Shown piece by piece: positions 1-7,629 of a stretch of 64,000 nucleotides of DNA. The stretch spans positions 186,001 through 250,000 of the forward strand of contig JBPWQW010000002.1 in assembly GCA_051814705.1 (NCBI GenBank). Reading direction: 5' to 3'. This DNA comes from Geojedonia sp051814705 (GTDB taxonomy: Bacteria; Bacteroidota; Bacteroidia; Flavobacteriales; Flavobacteriaceae). A program made the position numbers and the translations under genes. The notes under the pieces were generated by a model, which saw nothing but the letters and a program-made list of their open reading frames with translations, made no database searches and was not told where the DNA came from. Numbering within the stretch: position 1 is the stretch's first letter; every line of letters starts with the position of its first letter.

Positions 1-44
1 AATACCCCAAAAAGTGGAAATCAATTAATTAAAAAGAAATCAAG

Positions 45-341
45 ATGATTACAAAAACAGTTCAAATCACAGAAGTTACAGTAGATGAATTAGCAGATGA
101 GGTAGCTAATAAATTAATGCTCAAAATTGAAAACTATCTTAAAGAATTATCTAAAAAGAAAAATGATGAAATACTGACAAGACAAGAAGTAGCCGATTAT
201 TTAAAGATAAGTTTAGTAACCATACATTCCTGGAATAAATACGGCATTTTAAAACCAATCCGTATGGGCAACAGAATCTTTTACAAAAAACAAGACATAT
301 TAGATGTTTTAGAACAAGAGAAAATAAATAAAAAAAGATAG
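45..341 (+). CDS. Helix-turn-helix (excisionase/MerR-type) DNA-binding protein
   Basis: A 98-residue protein with an acidic N-terminal helix (about residues 10-38) and a C-terminal HTH_17-type domain (about 44-95): a 'LTRQEVADYLKISLVTIHSW' helix-turn-helix, then a short wing with 'RIFYKKQDI'. This family includes excisionases and small regulators of Bacteroidota integrative elements. The start follows an A-rich stretch. Its neighbours (a long inverted repeat, then DUF6943-like and DUF6266 proteins) fit an accessory or mobile edge. I see no integrase or relaxase in the window, so the role in excision is inferred. It could equally be an ordinary small regulator. Confidence 0.8.
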   Translation: MITKTVQITEVTVDELADEVANKLMLKIENYLKELSKKKNDEILTRQEVADYLKISLVTIHSWNKYGILKPIRMGNRIFYKKQDILDVLEQEKINKKR

Positions 342-347
342 CAAAAA

Positions 348-489
348 TATGTGGCTACCACAGCCAACGCGCAAGCCTATCAAGGTCAAGCCCTACGGGT
401 TTTGAAAAAAATCTCCACCCAAATATTATTTGAGAAAGAGGGTAGTATTTTTTCCAAAAACCTTGACAGCCTTATCCACGCCACATAAA
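348..489. repeat. Long imperfect inverted repeat, possibly oriT-like
   Basis: The two ends of this gene-free stretch are complementary: TATGTGGC on the left mirrors GCCACATA on the right. Inside these, TCAAGGT pairs with ACCTTGA, and a block of GGGTTTTGAAAAAAAT type pairs with the ATTTTTTCCAAAA block. The left arm has about 13 extra bases. The structure stands between an excisionase-type gene and a DUF6943-like gene. A nick site or transfer origin of a mobilisable element is possible, but there is no relaxase in the window to support it. Confidence 0.45.
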
Positions 490-572
490 CATACGGCTTT
501 CTTTTTTTCTTTTTTTTCTTTTAAAAAATTTATGGCGCGAAGCGTAGCGAAGCAATTTTAAATTGGATAGCT

Positions 573-1046
573 ATGTCAACTTTTAAACTAAAAACACACC
601 TACCCGGAAGGACCTACTCGCAACCTCATTTTTTTATCCTAAACAAAGGACAAAACAGCGGAAAACCTTTAATAAATCCCTGTCCTAATTGCTTTGTGGT
701 AACTGCACCAACCGAAGAAGAAAAACACACCCTTTATCATTTATCAATGATGCTACAAATAGGCGGTTTCTATGCATATTATCTAAAAGGTAGTGTTATT
801 CCATTCTTTTCTGTAGATGATTGCAAAAATACCCTTAAAGAGGGTTACACTTCAATACTAAATGAATCTAAAGAGTTACAAAAGCATATTAGCATCGTGT
901 CAGCTATTTGCAAAAAAGAAGCAGAACTACAAAAAGGCATTTCTAAAATGGCAGATTTAAAGGTGTCATATATACAAAGTCTATTTTCTAAAAAGCAAAA
1001 TCGGGCAACAAAGGGCAACAAAAACCAAATCAGCATATTAGCATAA
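573..1046 (+). CDS. Accessory hypothetical protein, DUF6943-like
   Basis: A 157-residue soluble protein without signal peptide or membrane segment. It opens with a basic, aromatic stretch ('LPGRTYSQPHFFILNKGQN') followed by a 'NPCPNCF' CxxC pair around residues 36-41 that could bind a metal. The C-terminal half is helical and ends in a Lys-rich tail. I believe it is the DUF6943 type found in Bacteroidota mobile elements, but this is from memory of the motif. No function is known. It precedes a structured intergenic stem and DUF6266. Confidence 0.6.
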   Translation: MSTFKLKTHLPGRTYSQPHFFILNKGQNSGKPLINPCPNCFVVTAPTEEEKHTLYHLSMMLQIGGFYAYYLKGSVIPFFSVDDCKNTLKEGYTSILNESKELQKHISIVSAICKKEAELQKGISKMADLKVSYIQSLFSKKQNRATKGNKNQISILA

Positions 1047-1058
1047 AATTTGCCATAT

Positions 1059-1114
1059 ATTACTTGTGTTGGTGAAAGGCTTTACCAAGTCTGTACCAAC
1101 TCCGAACAAGTAAT
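1059..1114. other. Branched stem-loop before the DUF6266 gene
   Basis: ATTACTTGT at 1059-1067 pairs with ACAAGTAAT at 1106-1114. Inside, TTGGT (1069-1073) can pair with ACCAA at 1084-1088 or with ACCAA at 1095-1099, giving two alternative inner hairpins. No T tract follows, so it is not a simple terminator. It may be a structured 5' leader of the DUF6266 mRNA or a binding site. Confidence 0.4.
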
Positions 1115-1134
1115 AATTTTAAATTTTATATACA

Positions 1135-1776
1135 ATGGGTGTTATTTCACAAGGAATCCTGGGCGGTGTATCAGGTAAAGTAGGAAACGTAGTCGGTGCT
1201 TCTTGGAAGGGTATTGACTACTTGAGAATTATGCCTTCAAGCGTGGCAAACCCACGTACAGAAGGACAGGTTAACCAAAGAAACAAGTTTACTGTTACTT
1301 TGGAGTATCTTCAACCGAATTTAGGATTTATCCAAAAAGGGTATAAGTCCTATGCGGTGCAAAAAACACAGTTTAATGCTGCAATGTCTTATGTGTTGAA
1401 CAATGCAATTACAGGTGTTGCACCAAACTTCACTGTAGATTATTCTTTAGCTTTATTAAGTAGAGGTAATTTATCTGGAGCTTTAAACCCTGCAACAGAT
1501 TTAGCAACTGCTGGACAAGTAGAGTTTACTTGGGGTGATAACTCTGCTGAAGGTAATGCAAATGCTACTGATAAAGCAATGGTATTAGTTTACAATCCAA
1601 GTAAAAAAGAATCAATGTATATTCTTGATGGTGCTGATAGAACTGTAGGATCACAAATCATTACAATTCCAAGTACCTATGCAGGAGATACTGTTGAGCT
1701 TTTTATGGCATTTATTACTGCTGATGGTAGTGTTACGTCTAACAGCGTTTATTTAGGTTCTGGGATAGCTAATTAA
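1135..1776 (+). CDS. DUF6266 family protein
   Basis: A 213-residue protein matching the DUF6266 pattern: 'MGVISQGILGGVSGKVGNVV' at the N-terminus, then 'SWKGIDYLRIMPSSVANPRT', then a beta-rich C-terminal half (about residues 95-210) that looks like an Ig/FN3-type sandwich. There is no signal peptide. The family is widespread and often multicopy in Flavobacteriaceae, with no assigned function. The gene has a structured leader and its own strong terminator, so it looks like a single-gene transcription unit. Together with the excisionase-type gene it suggests an accessory segment at the left edge. Confidence 0.8.
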   Translation: MGVISQGILGGVSGKVGNVVGASWKGIDYLRIMPSSVANPRTEGQVNQRNKFTVTLEYLQPNLGFIQKGYKSYAVQKTQFNAAMSYVLNNAITGVAPNFTVDYSLALLSRGNLSGALNPATDLATAGQVEFTWGDNSAEGNANATDKAMVLVYNPSKKESMYILDGADRTVGSQIITIPSTYAGDTVELFMAFITADGSVTSNSVYLGSGIAN

Positions 1777-1795
1777 CGGTTGGTGTCTTTACGTG

Positions 1796-1827
1796 AAAAA
1801 ACCACTCTTAACGAGTGGTTTTTTTAT
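1796..1827 (+). terminator. Rho-independent terminator of the DUF6266 gene
   Basis: ACCACTC (1801-1807), loop TTAAC, GAGTGGT (1813-1819), then a run of seven or more T. The A run on the left would also allow termination from the other strand. Confidence 0.9.
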
Positions 1828-2132
1828 ACTATATTAGTAATTGAATTTATTAATGATTTCCTTTATTTTACTGTTTTTATGCGTTTTTTGTATCCTATTT
1901 GTTGCCCGAATGCTGTAACTATCTTAAAATCAAGGATAATTACATATTGTATCGGGAAGTAACTGTCGTTACTACTAATTACGTGTTTTGGCCATTTTTA
2001 ATATTTGAATTTTTCTTTTCTAATGATAAGTTGGGTGTTTAAAAACTGTGTCATATTTAAAGGTTTATGTTCTAGAACTTGCAAAGACTAAAGTAGAAAT
2101 AAAGCTATAACAATCTATTGATCGATTTTCTT
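1828..2132. other. Gene-free stretch between DUF6266 and the Crp/Fnr gene
   Basis: AT-rich DNA between the DUF6266 terminator and the 3' end of the minus-strand regulator gene. A 60-codon plus-strand frame crosses it but has no family features and begins next to the terminator. I see no RNA gene or promoter I could defend. Confidence 0.5.
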
Positions 2133-2828
2133 TTACTCGGTTATTTCAATATTGAATAATCGCATTAATAAAGCCTTATCCTTAATATAAATAGCTCTCT
2201 TTTTTGTTTCTATAAAACCTTCATCTTTAAACTGTTTAAGGCTTCTTCCTAAACTTTCAGGTGAAGTACCAATCATATTGGCTAGATCGTCTCGCGTTAA
2301 ATCAATAGCACCTGATTTATTCTGTTTTTGGAATCGATTTTCTAAAATGAGCAAATTAATAGCCAATCGTGCATTTAGACTTTTTTGTGCAAGCAGAGCT
2401 ATACTATTGGCAAGGACCCCAAACTCATGACCTATATTTTTTATAAAAGTTCGTTGCAGAGCAGGTATATCCTGTAATAATTGAAGAAAAATATCTTTAG
2501 CTATAAAATTTACTTCCAAGTCTTCCAAAGCTTCGCAAGAATCTTGATAACGCTCTTCACCAAATAATGCGTGATATCCTAATACATCGCCAGCTTTGTA
2601 GATATAAAAGATTTGCTCAGTTCCAGAGTAACTACGTTTAAATTTTTTTGCTTTTCCTGTCTTAATTTGAAAAATGCCTGTGGGGATGCCTTCTTCATAA
2701 AACAAGAGACTTCCCTTTTTTATGGTTAAAGGTTCCATGGCATCGTAAACTAATTTTTTTTCATCAGTGGTTAATACCTCAAATAGGAGGTCACTTTGAA
2801 AATCAAATTGAGAATAGAAGTTTTTCAT
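2133..2828 (-). CDS. Crp/Fnr family transcriptional regulator
   Basis: A 231-residue regulator. Residues about 20-120 form a cyclic-nucleotide-binding-type beta-roll ('TIKKGSLLFYEEGIPTGIFQI', 'GDVLGYHALFG'), followed by a long dimerisation helix and a winged HTH at about 165-225 ('LTRDDLANMIGTSPESLGRS'). Only one Cys is present, so an Fnr-type Fe-S cluster is unlikely; the ligand is unknown. I start at 2828 rather than the longer in-frame 2945, because a TATATTTG -7 box (2833-2840, read on minus) ends five bases upstream and the longer start would run through the promoter palindrome. A perfect 26-bp palindrome upstream suggests autoregulation. A related palindrome lies at 34245-34264. Confidence 0.85.
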   Translation of the reverse strand: MKNFYSQFDFQSDLLFEVLTTDEKKLVYDAMEPLTIKKGSLLFYEEGIPTGIFQIKTGKAKKFKRSYSGTEQIFYIYKAGDVLGYHALFGEERYQDSCEALEDLEVNFIAKDIFLQLLQDIPALQRTFIKNIGHEFGVLANSIALLAQKSLNARLAINLLILENRFQKQNKSGAIDLTRDDLANMIGTSPESLGRSLKQFKDEGFIETKKRAIYIKDKALLMRLFNIEITE

Positions 2829-2832
2829 CAGC

Positions 2833-2881
2833 CAAATATATAATAAATAACACATAAAAACATAACAATTGTTATGTTTTT
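2833..2881 (-). promoter_or_regulatory. Promoter and 26-bp palindromic operator of the Crp/Fnr gene
   Basis: A perfect palindrome spans 2856-2881, with core ATAACAATTGTTAT and axis at 2868.5. On the minus strand it is followed by a TATATTTG -7 box (2833-2840). Transcription should begin near 2827-2828, at or next to the ATG. The palindrome axis then sits about 41 bases upstream, the class II activator position for Crp/Fnr proteins. This suggests autoactivation; start-site mapping would decide. Confidence 0.65.
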
Positions 2882-3086
2882 GAATAACATTTATTGTATG
2901 TTTGTATTTGGATTGACATAGCATGTAAAATATGAATAAAACCAAAATTATAAACTGAAACCTATGATATTTAATATCTTATAAAAGAAGCCATACCGCT
3001 AAATGCTCTGAATTTGCTAGAATTTGTTAATATTATGTAAATCCATCAGAGCTAAAATTTGTTTATTACCAATTAGTAAATAGTCA

Positions 3087-3464
3087 ATGAAAAAGGGAAC
3101 CAAACTCTACAGTGTTTTAAAATTAAAATGTCCACGTTGCCAAACGGGAAACTTATTCAGCAATCCAGGGTTATTTGTGTTTTCAAGAATTTTGGAAATG
3201 CCGGATAAATGTCTTCATTGCAAACAGAACTTTAAACTCGAACCAGGGTTTTACACGGCTGCTTTATGGATTAGCTACCCCATTGTACTTATCATTTTTG
3301 TACCCTTAATAGTATTAGGGTTTTCATTGGATGATGTTAGTGGGTTTTTTAAAATTATTTACCCCTTTATTATAATCATTAGTTTTGTGTTACAAATTCC
3401 TTTAATGCGTATTGCAAGAGCTATTTTATTGAATCTAAGCATAGATTATACAACAAAGTGGTAA
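3087..3464 (+). CDS. DUF983 family membrane protein
   Basis: A 125-residue protein with two N-terminal CxxC pairs, 'CPRC' near residue 15 and 'CLHC' near 43, forming a likely zinc ribbon. Two hydrophobic segments follow, about 58-82 and 90-112. The motif 'KCPRCQTGNLF' and the 'FKLEPGFYTAALW' stretch are typical of DUF983, a family common in Bacteroidota with no firm function; some members sit near respiratory genes. The gene lies 52 bases before the SulP transporter on the same strand and may share a transcript with it. Confidence 0.85.
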   Translation: MKKGTKLYSVLKLKCPRCQTGNLFSNPGLFVFSRILEMPDKCLHCKQNFKLEPGFYTAALWISYPIVLIIFVPLIVLGFSLDDVSGFFKIIYPFIIIISFVLQIPLMRIARAILLNLSIDYTTKW

Positions 3465-3516
3465 ACCTACTAAAAGATTAAAAGCAATAGTTATTATATA
3501 ATTAATCGGTAAACCA

Positions 3517-5166
3517 ATGGGCAAAGAATTTATACCAAAATTGTTTTCTCTTTTAAAACAGGGGATATCAAAAGAAACTATTACAAAGGATATTCTTTCG
3601 GGGTTGATTGTGGGGATCGTCGCATTACCATTGGCTATTGCTTTTGCGATTGCCTCAGGTGTGTCTCCTGAAAAGGGACTCCTAACCGCCATTATCGCCG
3701 GAATCGTTATTTCGACTTTTGGAGGAAGTCGGGTTCAAATAGGAGGGCCTACGGGAGCTTTCATTGTAATTGTTTATGGTATTGTTCAACAATATGGGAC
3801 AGATGGCTTAACCATCGCTACGTTTATGGCTGGTTTTATCATTATTGGATTTGGATTGGCGCGGCTAGGAAATTTACTGAAATACATCCCATATTCTCTC
3901 ATTGTAGGCTTTACAAGCGGAATTGCACTCATTATTTTCTCCTCTCAAATTAATGATTTTTTTGGACTCAATATTAAAAATGTTCCTGCTGATTTTATAG
4001 ATAAATGGATTGTGTATTTTAGTAATTTCCACAACATCAATTGGTATGCTATTAGTATTGCCGTCGCAACTATAGTTATGACGCTTTATTTTCAAAAAAT
4101 AATCAACAAGGTTCCAGGTTCGATCGTTGCCATAGTATTATTCACCATAATTGTAGTTTTATTTGACATACCTGTAGATACTATTGAAAGTAATTTTGGA
4201 AGTATTCCAAGCCAGTTGGGCTTACCAAATATACCAAAGGTTAATTTTGATACCATTCAAGCTCTGATTCAACCCGCGTTTGCCATTGCTTTATTAGGAA
4301 GTATAGAATCACTCCTTTCGGCTGTGGTTTCAGATTCAATGATTGGAGGCAAACACCGTTCAAATATGGAATTAGTGGCGCAAGGAGCAGCAAACATTAT
4401 GTCATCGCTCTTTGGTGGCATTCCTGCTACTGGGGCCATTGCAAGAACAGCGACCAATGTAAAAAATGGAGGACGAACACCCATAGCTGGTATTGTTCAC
4501 GCTTTGGTTTTATTGGGCATTATGCTATTATTTGCGCCCTATGCCAAATTAATACCAATGTCCTGTTTAGCAGGTATTTTAATAGTTGTGGCTTATCATA
4601 TGAGTGAGTGGAAACAATTCCGGTCTATTCTAAAAGGCAATAGAATGGATATTATTATTTTACTGACCACTTTTATTCTCACTGTAGTCTTCGATTTGGT
4701 GATTGCCATAGAAATTGGGATCGTGTTATCCAGTTTTATTTTTATGAAGAGGATGAGTGATGCTGTTGATATACAGGGGTTTTCATCTGAAAAAGGAAAT
4801 GGCGAGCATCTTTTTGAAGAAGAACTAATGGATATCCCTAAAGGTGTTATTTTATATGAAATTAATGGCCCTCTATTTTTTGGAGCCGCCAGACATTTTC
4901 AAGAAACCATTACCAATACGCATGCACAGCCCAAAGTTATTATTATTAGGATGCGTTATGTACCCTTAATTGATGCGACAGGATATCAAAGCATCAAAGA
5001 AATAATAAAAACCTATAAAGCCCGAAAAATAAAGGTCATCATTTCAGGAGTTGGAAAACCTTTAAGGAAGGATTTTAAAAAAAATGAAATATTCTCATAC
5101 ATAGCTAGTGATTTTGTTGTAGAAGACATTCATTTAGCCATTGAAAAAGCCAAAGACAACTTGTAG
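3517..5166 (+). CDS. SulP family inorganic anion transporter with STAS domain
   Basis: A 549-residue inner-membrane protein of usual SulP length. About eleven hydrophobic segments span residues 25-405, with the family pattern 'GLIVGIVALPLAIAFAIASG' near the first helix and 'FGGIPATGAIARTATNVKNG' near 295. A cytoplasmic STAS domain occupies about 440-549 ('GVILYEINGPLFFGAA', 'DATGYQSIKEIIK'). SulP proteins carry sulfate, bicarbonate or chloride; the substrate cannot be read from sequence. No carbonic anhydrase or sulfate-assimilation gene is adjacent, so the substrate stays open. It follows a DUF983 gene on the same strand and converges with ilvA. Confidence 0.9.
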   Translation: MGKEFIPKLFSLLKQGISKETITKDILSGLIVGIVALPLAIAFAIASGVSPEKGLLTAIIAGIVISTFGGSRVQIGGPTGAFIVIVYGIVQQYGTDGLTIATFMAGFIIIGFGLARLGNLLKYIPYSLIVGFTSGIALIIFSSQINDFFGLNIKNVPADFIDKWIVYFSNFHNINWYAISIAVATIVMTLYFQKIINKVPGSIVAIVLFTIIVVLFDIPVDTIESNFGSIPSQLGLPNIPKVNFDTIQALIQPAFAIALLGSIESLLSAVVSDSMIGGKHRSNMELVAQGAANIMSSLFGGIPATGAIARTATNVKNGGRTPIAGIVHALVLLGIMLLFAPYAKLIPMSCLAGILIVVAYHMSEWKQFRSILKGNRMDIIILLTTFILTVVFDLVIAIEIGIVLSSFIFMKRMSDAVDIQGFSSEKGNGEHLFEEELMDIPKGVILYEINGPLFFGAARHFQETITNTHAQPKVIIIRMRYVPLIDATGYQSIKEIIKTYKARKIKVIISGVGKPLRKDFKKNEIFSYIASDFVVEDIHLAIEKAKDNL

Positions 5167-5231
5167 AACACCGTGATCAACTACACAAAACTAAAAGCCT
5201 AGGACGCTTAGAAATTTGCTTTTAATACTAA

Positions 5232-6476
5232 TTATGAAATAAGATTTGTGAACAAGTCTGCATTGTCATTTAAGTATTGATAATTAAATTTTCTATGTTT
5301 TAATCGCTCAACTATTTTATGAAAATCATTTTGGTTTTTCAATTCAATTCCCACTACCGCAGGACCGCTTTCACGGTTATTTTTTTTTGAATATTGAAAA
5401 TAGGCAATATCATCATCAGGGCCTAATATAGTATTCACAAATTCTTTTAAAGCTCCCGGGCGTTGCGGAAATTGGACTAGAAAATAATGTTTCAATCCTT
5501 CGTATAATAACGATCGTTCTTTTATTTCTTCCGTTCGGGTAATATCGTTATTACTTCCGCTAACGATACACACCACATTTTTCCCTTGTATTTTTTCCTT
5601 GTAAAAATCAAGAGCGGCAATTGTTAATGCTCCAGCAGGTTCTACCACTATGGCTTCTTCATTGTACAAACGCAATATTGTGGTGCAGATTTTCCCTTCA
5701 GGAACTAAGATAATGTCTTGCAAGCTGTCTTTACATATTTCAAATGTTTTATCGCCTACACGTTTCACTGCAGCGCCATCCACAAATTTGTCCATGTGTT
5801 CCAAGGTCGTATTTACGCCTTTTTCTATAGAGGTTGACATCGCTGGAGCTCCGGCCGGTTCCACACCAATGATTTTGGTGTGTGGACTCAATTGATTAAA
5901 AACTGTAGAGATACCGGCAGCCAAACCACCGCCACCAATCGGGACAAATACATAATCAATAGGAGATTTGGTGTCTTCTAAAAGTTCTAGGGCGATCGTC
6001 CCTTGTCCCGCTATTACCTTGTCGTCATCAAAAGGATGAATAAAGATGGCTCCTATGTCATCGCACAAGCGGCTAGCTTCTTGAAAAGATTCATCAAAGG
6101 TGTCGCCTTTTAAAATCACCTCCACTTGATCTTTGCCAAAAAGCTTGACTTGTTTTATTTTTTGCTGAGATGTGGTAACGGGCATATATATCGTCGCCTT
6201 TATCTTCAATTTATTACAGGCATAAGCCACACCTTGGGCATGATTTCCAGCACTGGCGCAAACCACTCCTTTTGATTTTTCTTCTTTTGAGAGGGATACG
6301 ATTTTGTTGTAGGCACCTCTTAACTTGTAGGAGCGAACGGGCTGTAAGTCTTCTCGTTTCAACCATACTTGAGCAGAGAATTCCTCACTCAAGTTTTCGT
6401 TTTTCATTAAGGGGGTATGTACCACTATGTCTTTTATACGTTCTTTGGCTTGATATACTTTTTCTAATAGTTTCAT
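5232..6476 (-). CDS. ilvA: Threonine ammonia-lyase (threonine deaminase)
   Basis: A 414-residue PLP enzyme converting L-threonine to 2-oxobutanoate, the first step toward isoleucine. The catalytic Lys is K51 in 'SYKLRGA'. 'SAGNHAQGVAYA' (about 75-86) and the glycine loop 'GGGGLAAG' (about 183-190) hold the cofactor. Residues about 330-405 form an ACT-like regulatory domain ('HYFLVQFPQRPGALKEF') for isoleucine feedback. Its ATG overlaps the TGA of ilvN by four bases, implying translational coupling and a shared transcript behind the leader at 7.24-7.49 kb. An A-rich hairpin-like stretch at about 5193-5216 may end the operon. Confidence 0.95.
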   Translation of the reverse strand: MKLLEKVYQAKERIKDIVVHTPLMKNENLSEEFSAQVWLKREDLQPVRSYKLRGAYNKIVSLSKEEKSKGVVCASAGNHAQGVAYACNKLKIKATIYMPVTTSQQKIKQVKLFGKDQVEVILKGDTFDESFQEASRLCDDIGAIFIHPFDDDKVIAGQGTIALELLEDTKSPIDYVFVPIGGGGLAAGISTVFNQLSPHTKIIGVEPAGAPAMSTSIEKGVNTTLEHMDKFVDGAAVKRVGDKTFEICKDSLQDIILVPEGKICTTILRLYNEEAIVVEPAGALTIAALDFYKEKIQGKNVVCIVSGSNNDITRTEEIKERSLLYEGLKHYFLVQFPQRPGALKEFVNTILGPDDDIAYFQYSKKNNRESGPAVVGIELKNQNDFHKIVERLKHRKFNYQYLNDNADLFTNLIS

Positions 6477-7063
6477 AATTTGGCGGGTATTAATTGAGGT
6501 ATTTGTATTCCTGTCTGACAGGATGCACTATTTTGTATTGCGTTTAGGTCGTCTAGTTCTTTTAGATAGGTTCTAAACTCCTTCATGGGTTTAGTTATTG
6601 CTACTCTTCCGGAGCGTGCAAATTCGAGTACGCCATAGGGCTCTAAGTTTTCGAAGAGTAATTGGATGTCTTCACCATGTCCTGTTTTTTCGATAACTAT
6701 GAATTGTGGGTCGACTGTAAGAATTCTAGCGTGATGTTCTCGGATCACTTTTTCTACATCGCCTTTGGCAAAGATTCCTGTTTTAATCTTGTACAATGCA
6801 ATTTCTTGATGTACTATTTCAGATTCTTCGTGTGCGAAGGCTTTTAAAACATCGATTTGTTTTTCAAGCTGACCGATGATTTTATTCACTTGCGCTCTGC
6901 CTGTTCTTAAAACAATGGTATATCGGAATATTCCTTTTACTTCCGATTCTGACACAGTAATACTATCCATATTCACATGTCTACGCGTAAAAATGAGTGT
7001 GATGCGATTCATCATCCCGACGCTGTTTTCTGTAAAGACGGATATGGTGTATGTTGTTTCCAT
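6473..7063 (-). CDS. ilvN: Acetolactate synthase small (regulatory) subunit
   Basis: A 196-residue protein with an N-terminal ACT domain (residues 4-78, 'YTISVFTENSVGMMNRITLI') and the ALS small-subunit C-terminal domain (about 83-160). It binds the catalytic subunit IlvB and confers valine or isoleucine feedback. The last 30 or so residues are an extension, with a pair of Cys-containing turns, that I do not recognise. Unusually, no ilvB, ilvC or ilvD lies upstream: the next thing on this strand is the leader region, then osmC. The catalytic partner must be encoded elsewhere or be lost. The ATGA overlap couples it to ilvA. Confidence 0.9.
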   Translation of the reverse strand: METTYTISVFTENSVGMMNRITLIFTRRHVNMDSITVSESEVKGIFRYTIVLRTGRAQVNKIIGQLEKQIDVLKAFAHEESEIVHQEIALYKIKTGIFAKGDVEKVIREHHARILTVDPQFIVIEKTGHGEDIQLLFENLEPYGVLEFARSGRVAITKPMKEFRTYLKELDDLNAIQNSASCQTGIQIPQLIPAKL

Positions 7064-7086
7064 TTTAAATTGATTTAATTGTAGTT

Positions 7087-7158
7087 CTAATAGGAATGCT
7101 CCAGTTGTTTTATATAAAATGCTTCTGTTAGGCCATCTATTATTGTTGTTGTATTCAT
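7087..7158 (-). CDS. Possible 23-codon ORF between attenuator 2 and ilvN
   Basis: On the minus strand, ACAGGAA precedes an ATG opening a 23-residue frame (MNTTTIIDGLTEAFYIKQLE and three more residues) that stops 23 bases before the ilvN start. It has a plausible ribosome site and a run of Thr and Ile codons at its start. It could be a third leader, a remnant of a deleted upstream gene, or chance. Confidence 0.3.
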   Translation of the reverse strand: MNTTTIIDGLTEAFYIKQLEHSY

Positions 7159-7240
7159 TTCCTGTTTGTTTTAAGATTCATTATCGGTTACTCAGACTTG
7201 TATGTGCATTATACACATTGATTTAGTTAGGCCATGGCAT

Positions 7241-7275
7241 AAAAAAAGCCTTTCTCAATTGGATGAGAAAGGCTT
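7241..7275 (-). terminator. Second ilv attenuator hairpin
   Basis: AAGCCTTTCTC (7246-7256) pairs with GAGAAAGGCTT (7265-7275), an 11-bp perfect stem around an eight-base loop. On the minus strand it is followed by a T run (complement of the A run at 7241-7247). It stands just downstream of the second Ile-rich leader ORF and upstream of ilvN, so it acts in the direction of the ilv genes. Confidence 0.75.
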
Positions 7276-7299
7276 AAAATTGGACAATACCAGCCTGAC

Positions 7300-7356
7300 T
7301 CACCCGGATGGGCAAATCATAATGCTGATAATAATTATGTTTTTTTGTGTTTTCAT
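7300..7356 (-). CDS. Second ilv leader peptide (Ile-rich)
   Basis: An 18-residue frame, MKTQKNIIIISIMICPSG, read on the minus strand. It has six Ile codons, four of them consecutive. It starts shortly after the first attenuator hairpin and stops 24 bases before the second one. Leader peptides with runs of the regulatory amino acid followed by a terminator are the hallmark of ribosome-mediated attenuation, as in the enterobacterial ilv operons. Too short for ordinary gene finding, it is called from codon content and position. Confidence 0.65.
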   Translation of the reverse strand: MKTQKNIIIISIMICPSG

Positions 7357-7360
7357 GTAA

Positions 7361-7393
7361 AATAAAAAGCCTCCTGATTTCTCGGGAGGCTTT
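7361..7393 (-). terminator. First ilv attenuator hairpin
   Basis: AAAGCCTCC (7366-7374) pairs with GGAGGCTTT (7385-7393) as a perfect nine-bp stem. On the minus strand it is followed by TTTTTATTTT. It begins 22 bases after the stop codon of the first leader peptide. Transcripts passing it enter the second leader. Confidence 0.8.
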
Positions 7394-7415
7394 AAAATAT
7401 GTTTTATATATTTTT

Positions 7416-7490
7416 CTATAGCATTCCCTTTGCCGTTGTGTTAATCACAATTGCAATAATAATTGAAGGAATAATAGCTATGTTGGTCAT
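7416..7490 (-). CDS. First ilv leader peptide (Ile-rich)
   Basis: A 24-residue frame on the minus strand beginning MTNIAIIPSIIIAIVINTTA and ending KGML. It carries eight Ile codons and one Val codon, concentrated in residues 4-16. A TAAATTTG -7 box lies 22 bases upstream and a strong terminator hairpin 22 bases downstream. Stalling of the ribosome when Ile-tRNA is scarce would be expected to favour readthrough into the ilv genes. The antiterminator pairing has not been worked out. Confidence 0.8.
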   Translation of the reverse strand: MTNIAIIPSIIIAIVINTTAKGML

Positions 7491-7511
7491 TTTTGTTTTT
7501 TACAATGGTGA

Positions 7512-7519
7512 CAAATTTA
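7512..7519 (-). promoter_or_regulatory. Likely promoter -7 box of the ilv leader
   Basis: TAAATTTG on the minus strand matches the Bacteroidota TAnnTTTG -7 consensus and lies 22 bases before the first leader ATG. I see no clean TTG -33 element at the usual distance. Confidence 0.5.
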
Positions 7520-7629
7520 AAATAATATATTGAAGTAGAAACAGTTTTGAATAAAAAAGTTAGAATGGGTTAGCAATAGGGATCCTGCCACAGGTTTGTC
7601 GTTGAAAACGGTTTTCTGTTTAGTATTCA

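Noticed and set aside
1780..1962. 60-codon plus-strand frame after DUF6266
   Set aside because: It starts at the terminator hairpin, has no family features and no ribosome site.
5193..5216. AAAAGC/GCTTTT pairing between SulP and ilvA ends
   Set aside because: The six-bp stem with a long loop is too weak to call as a terminator.
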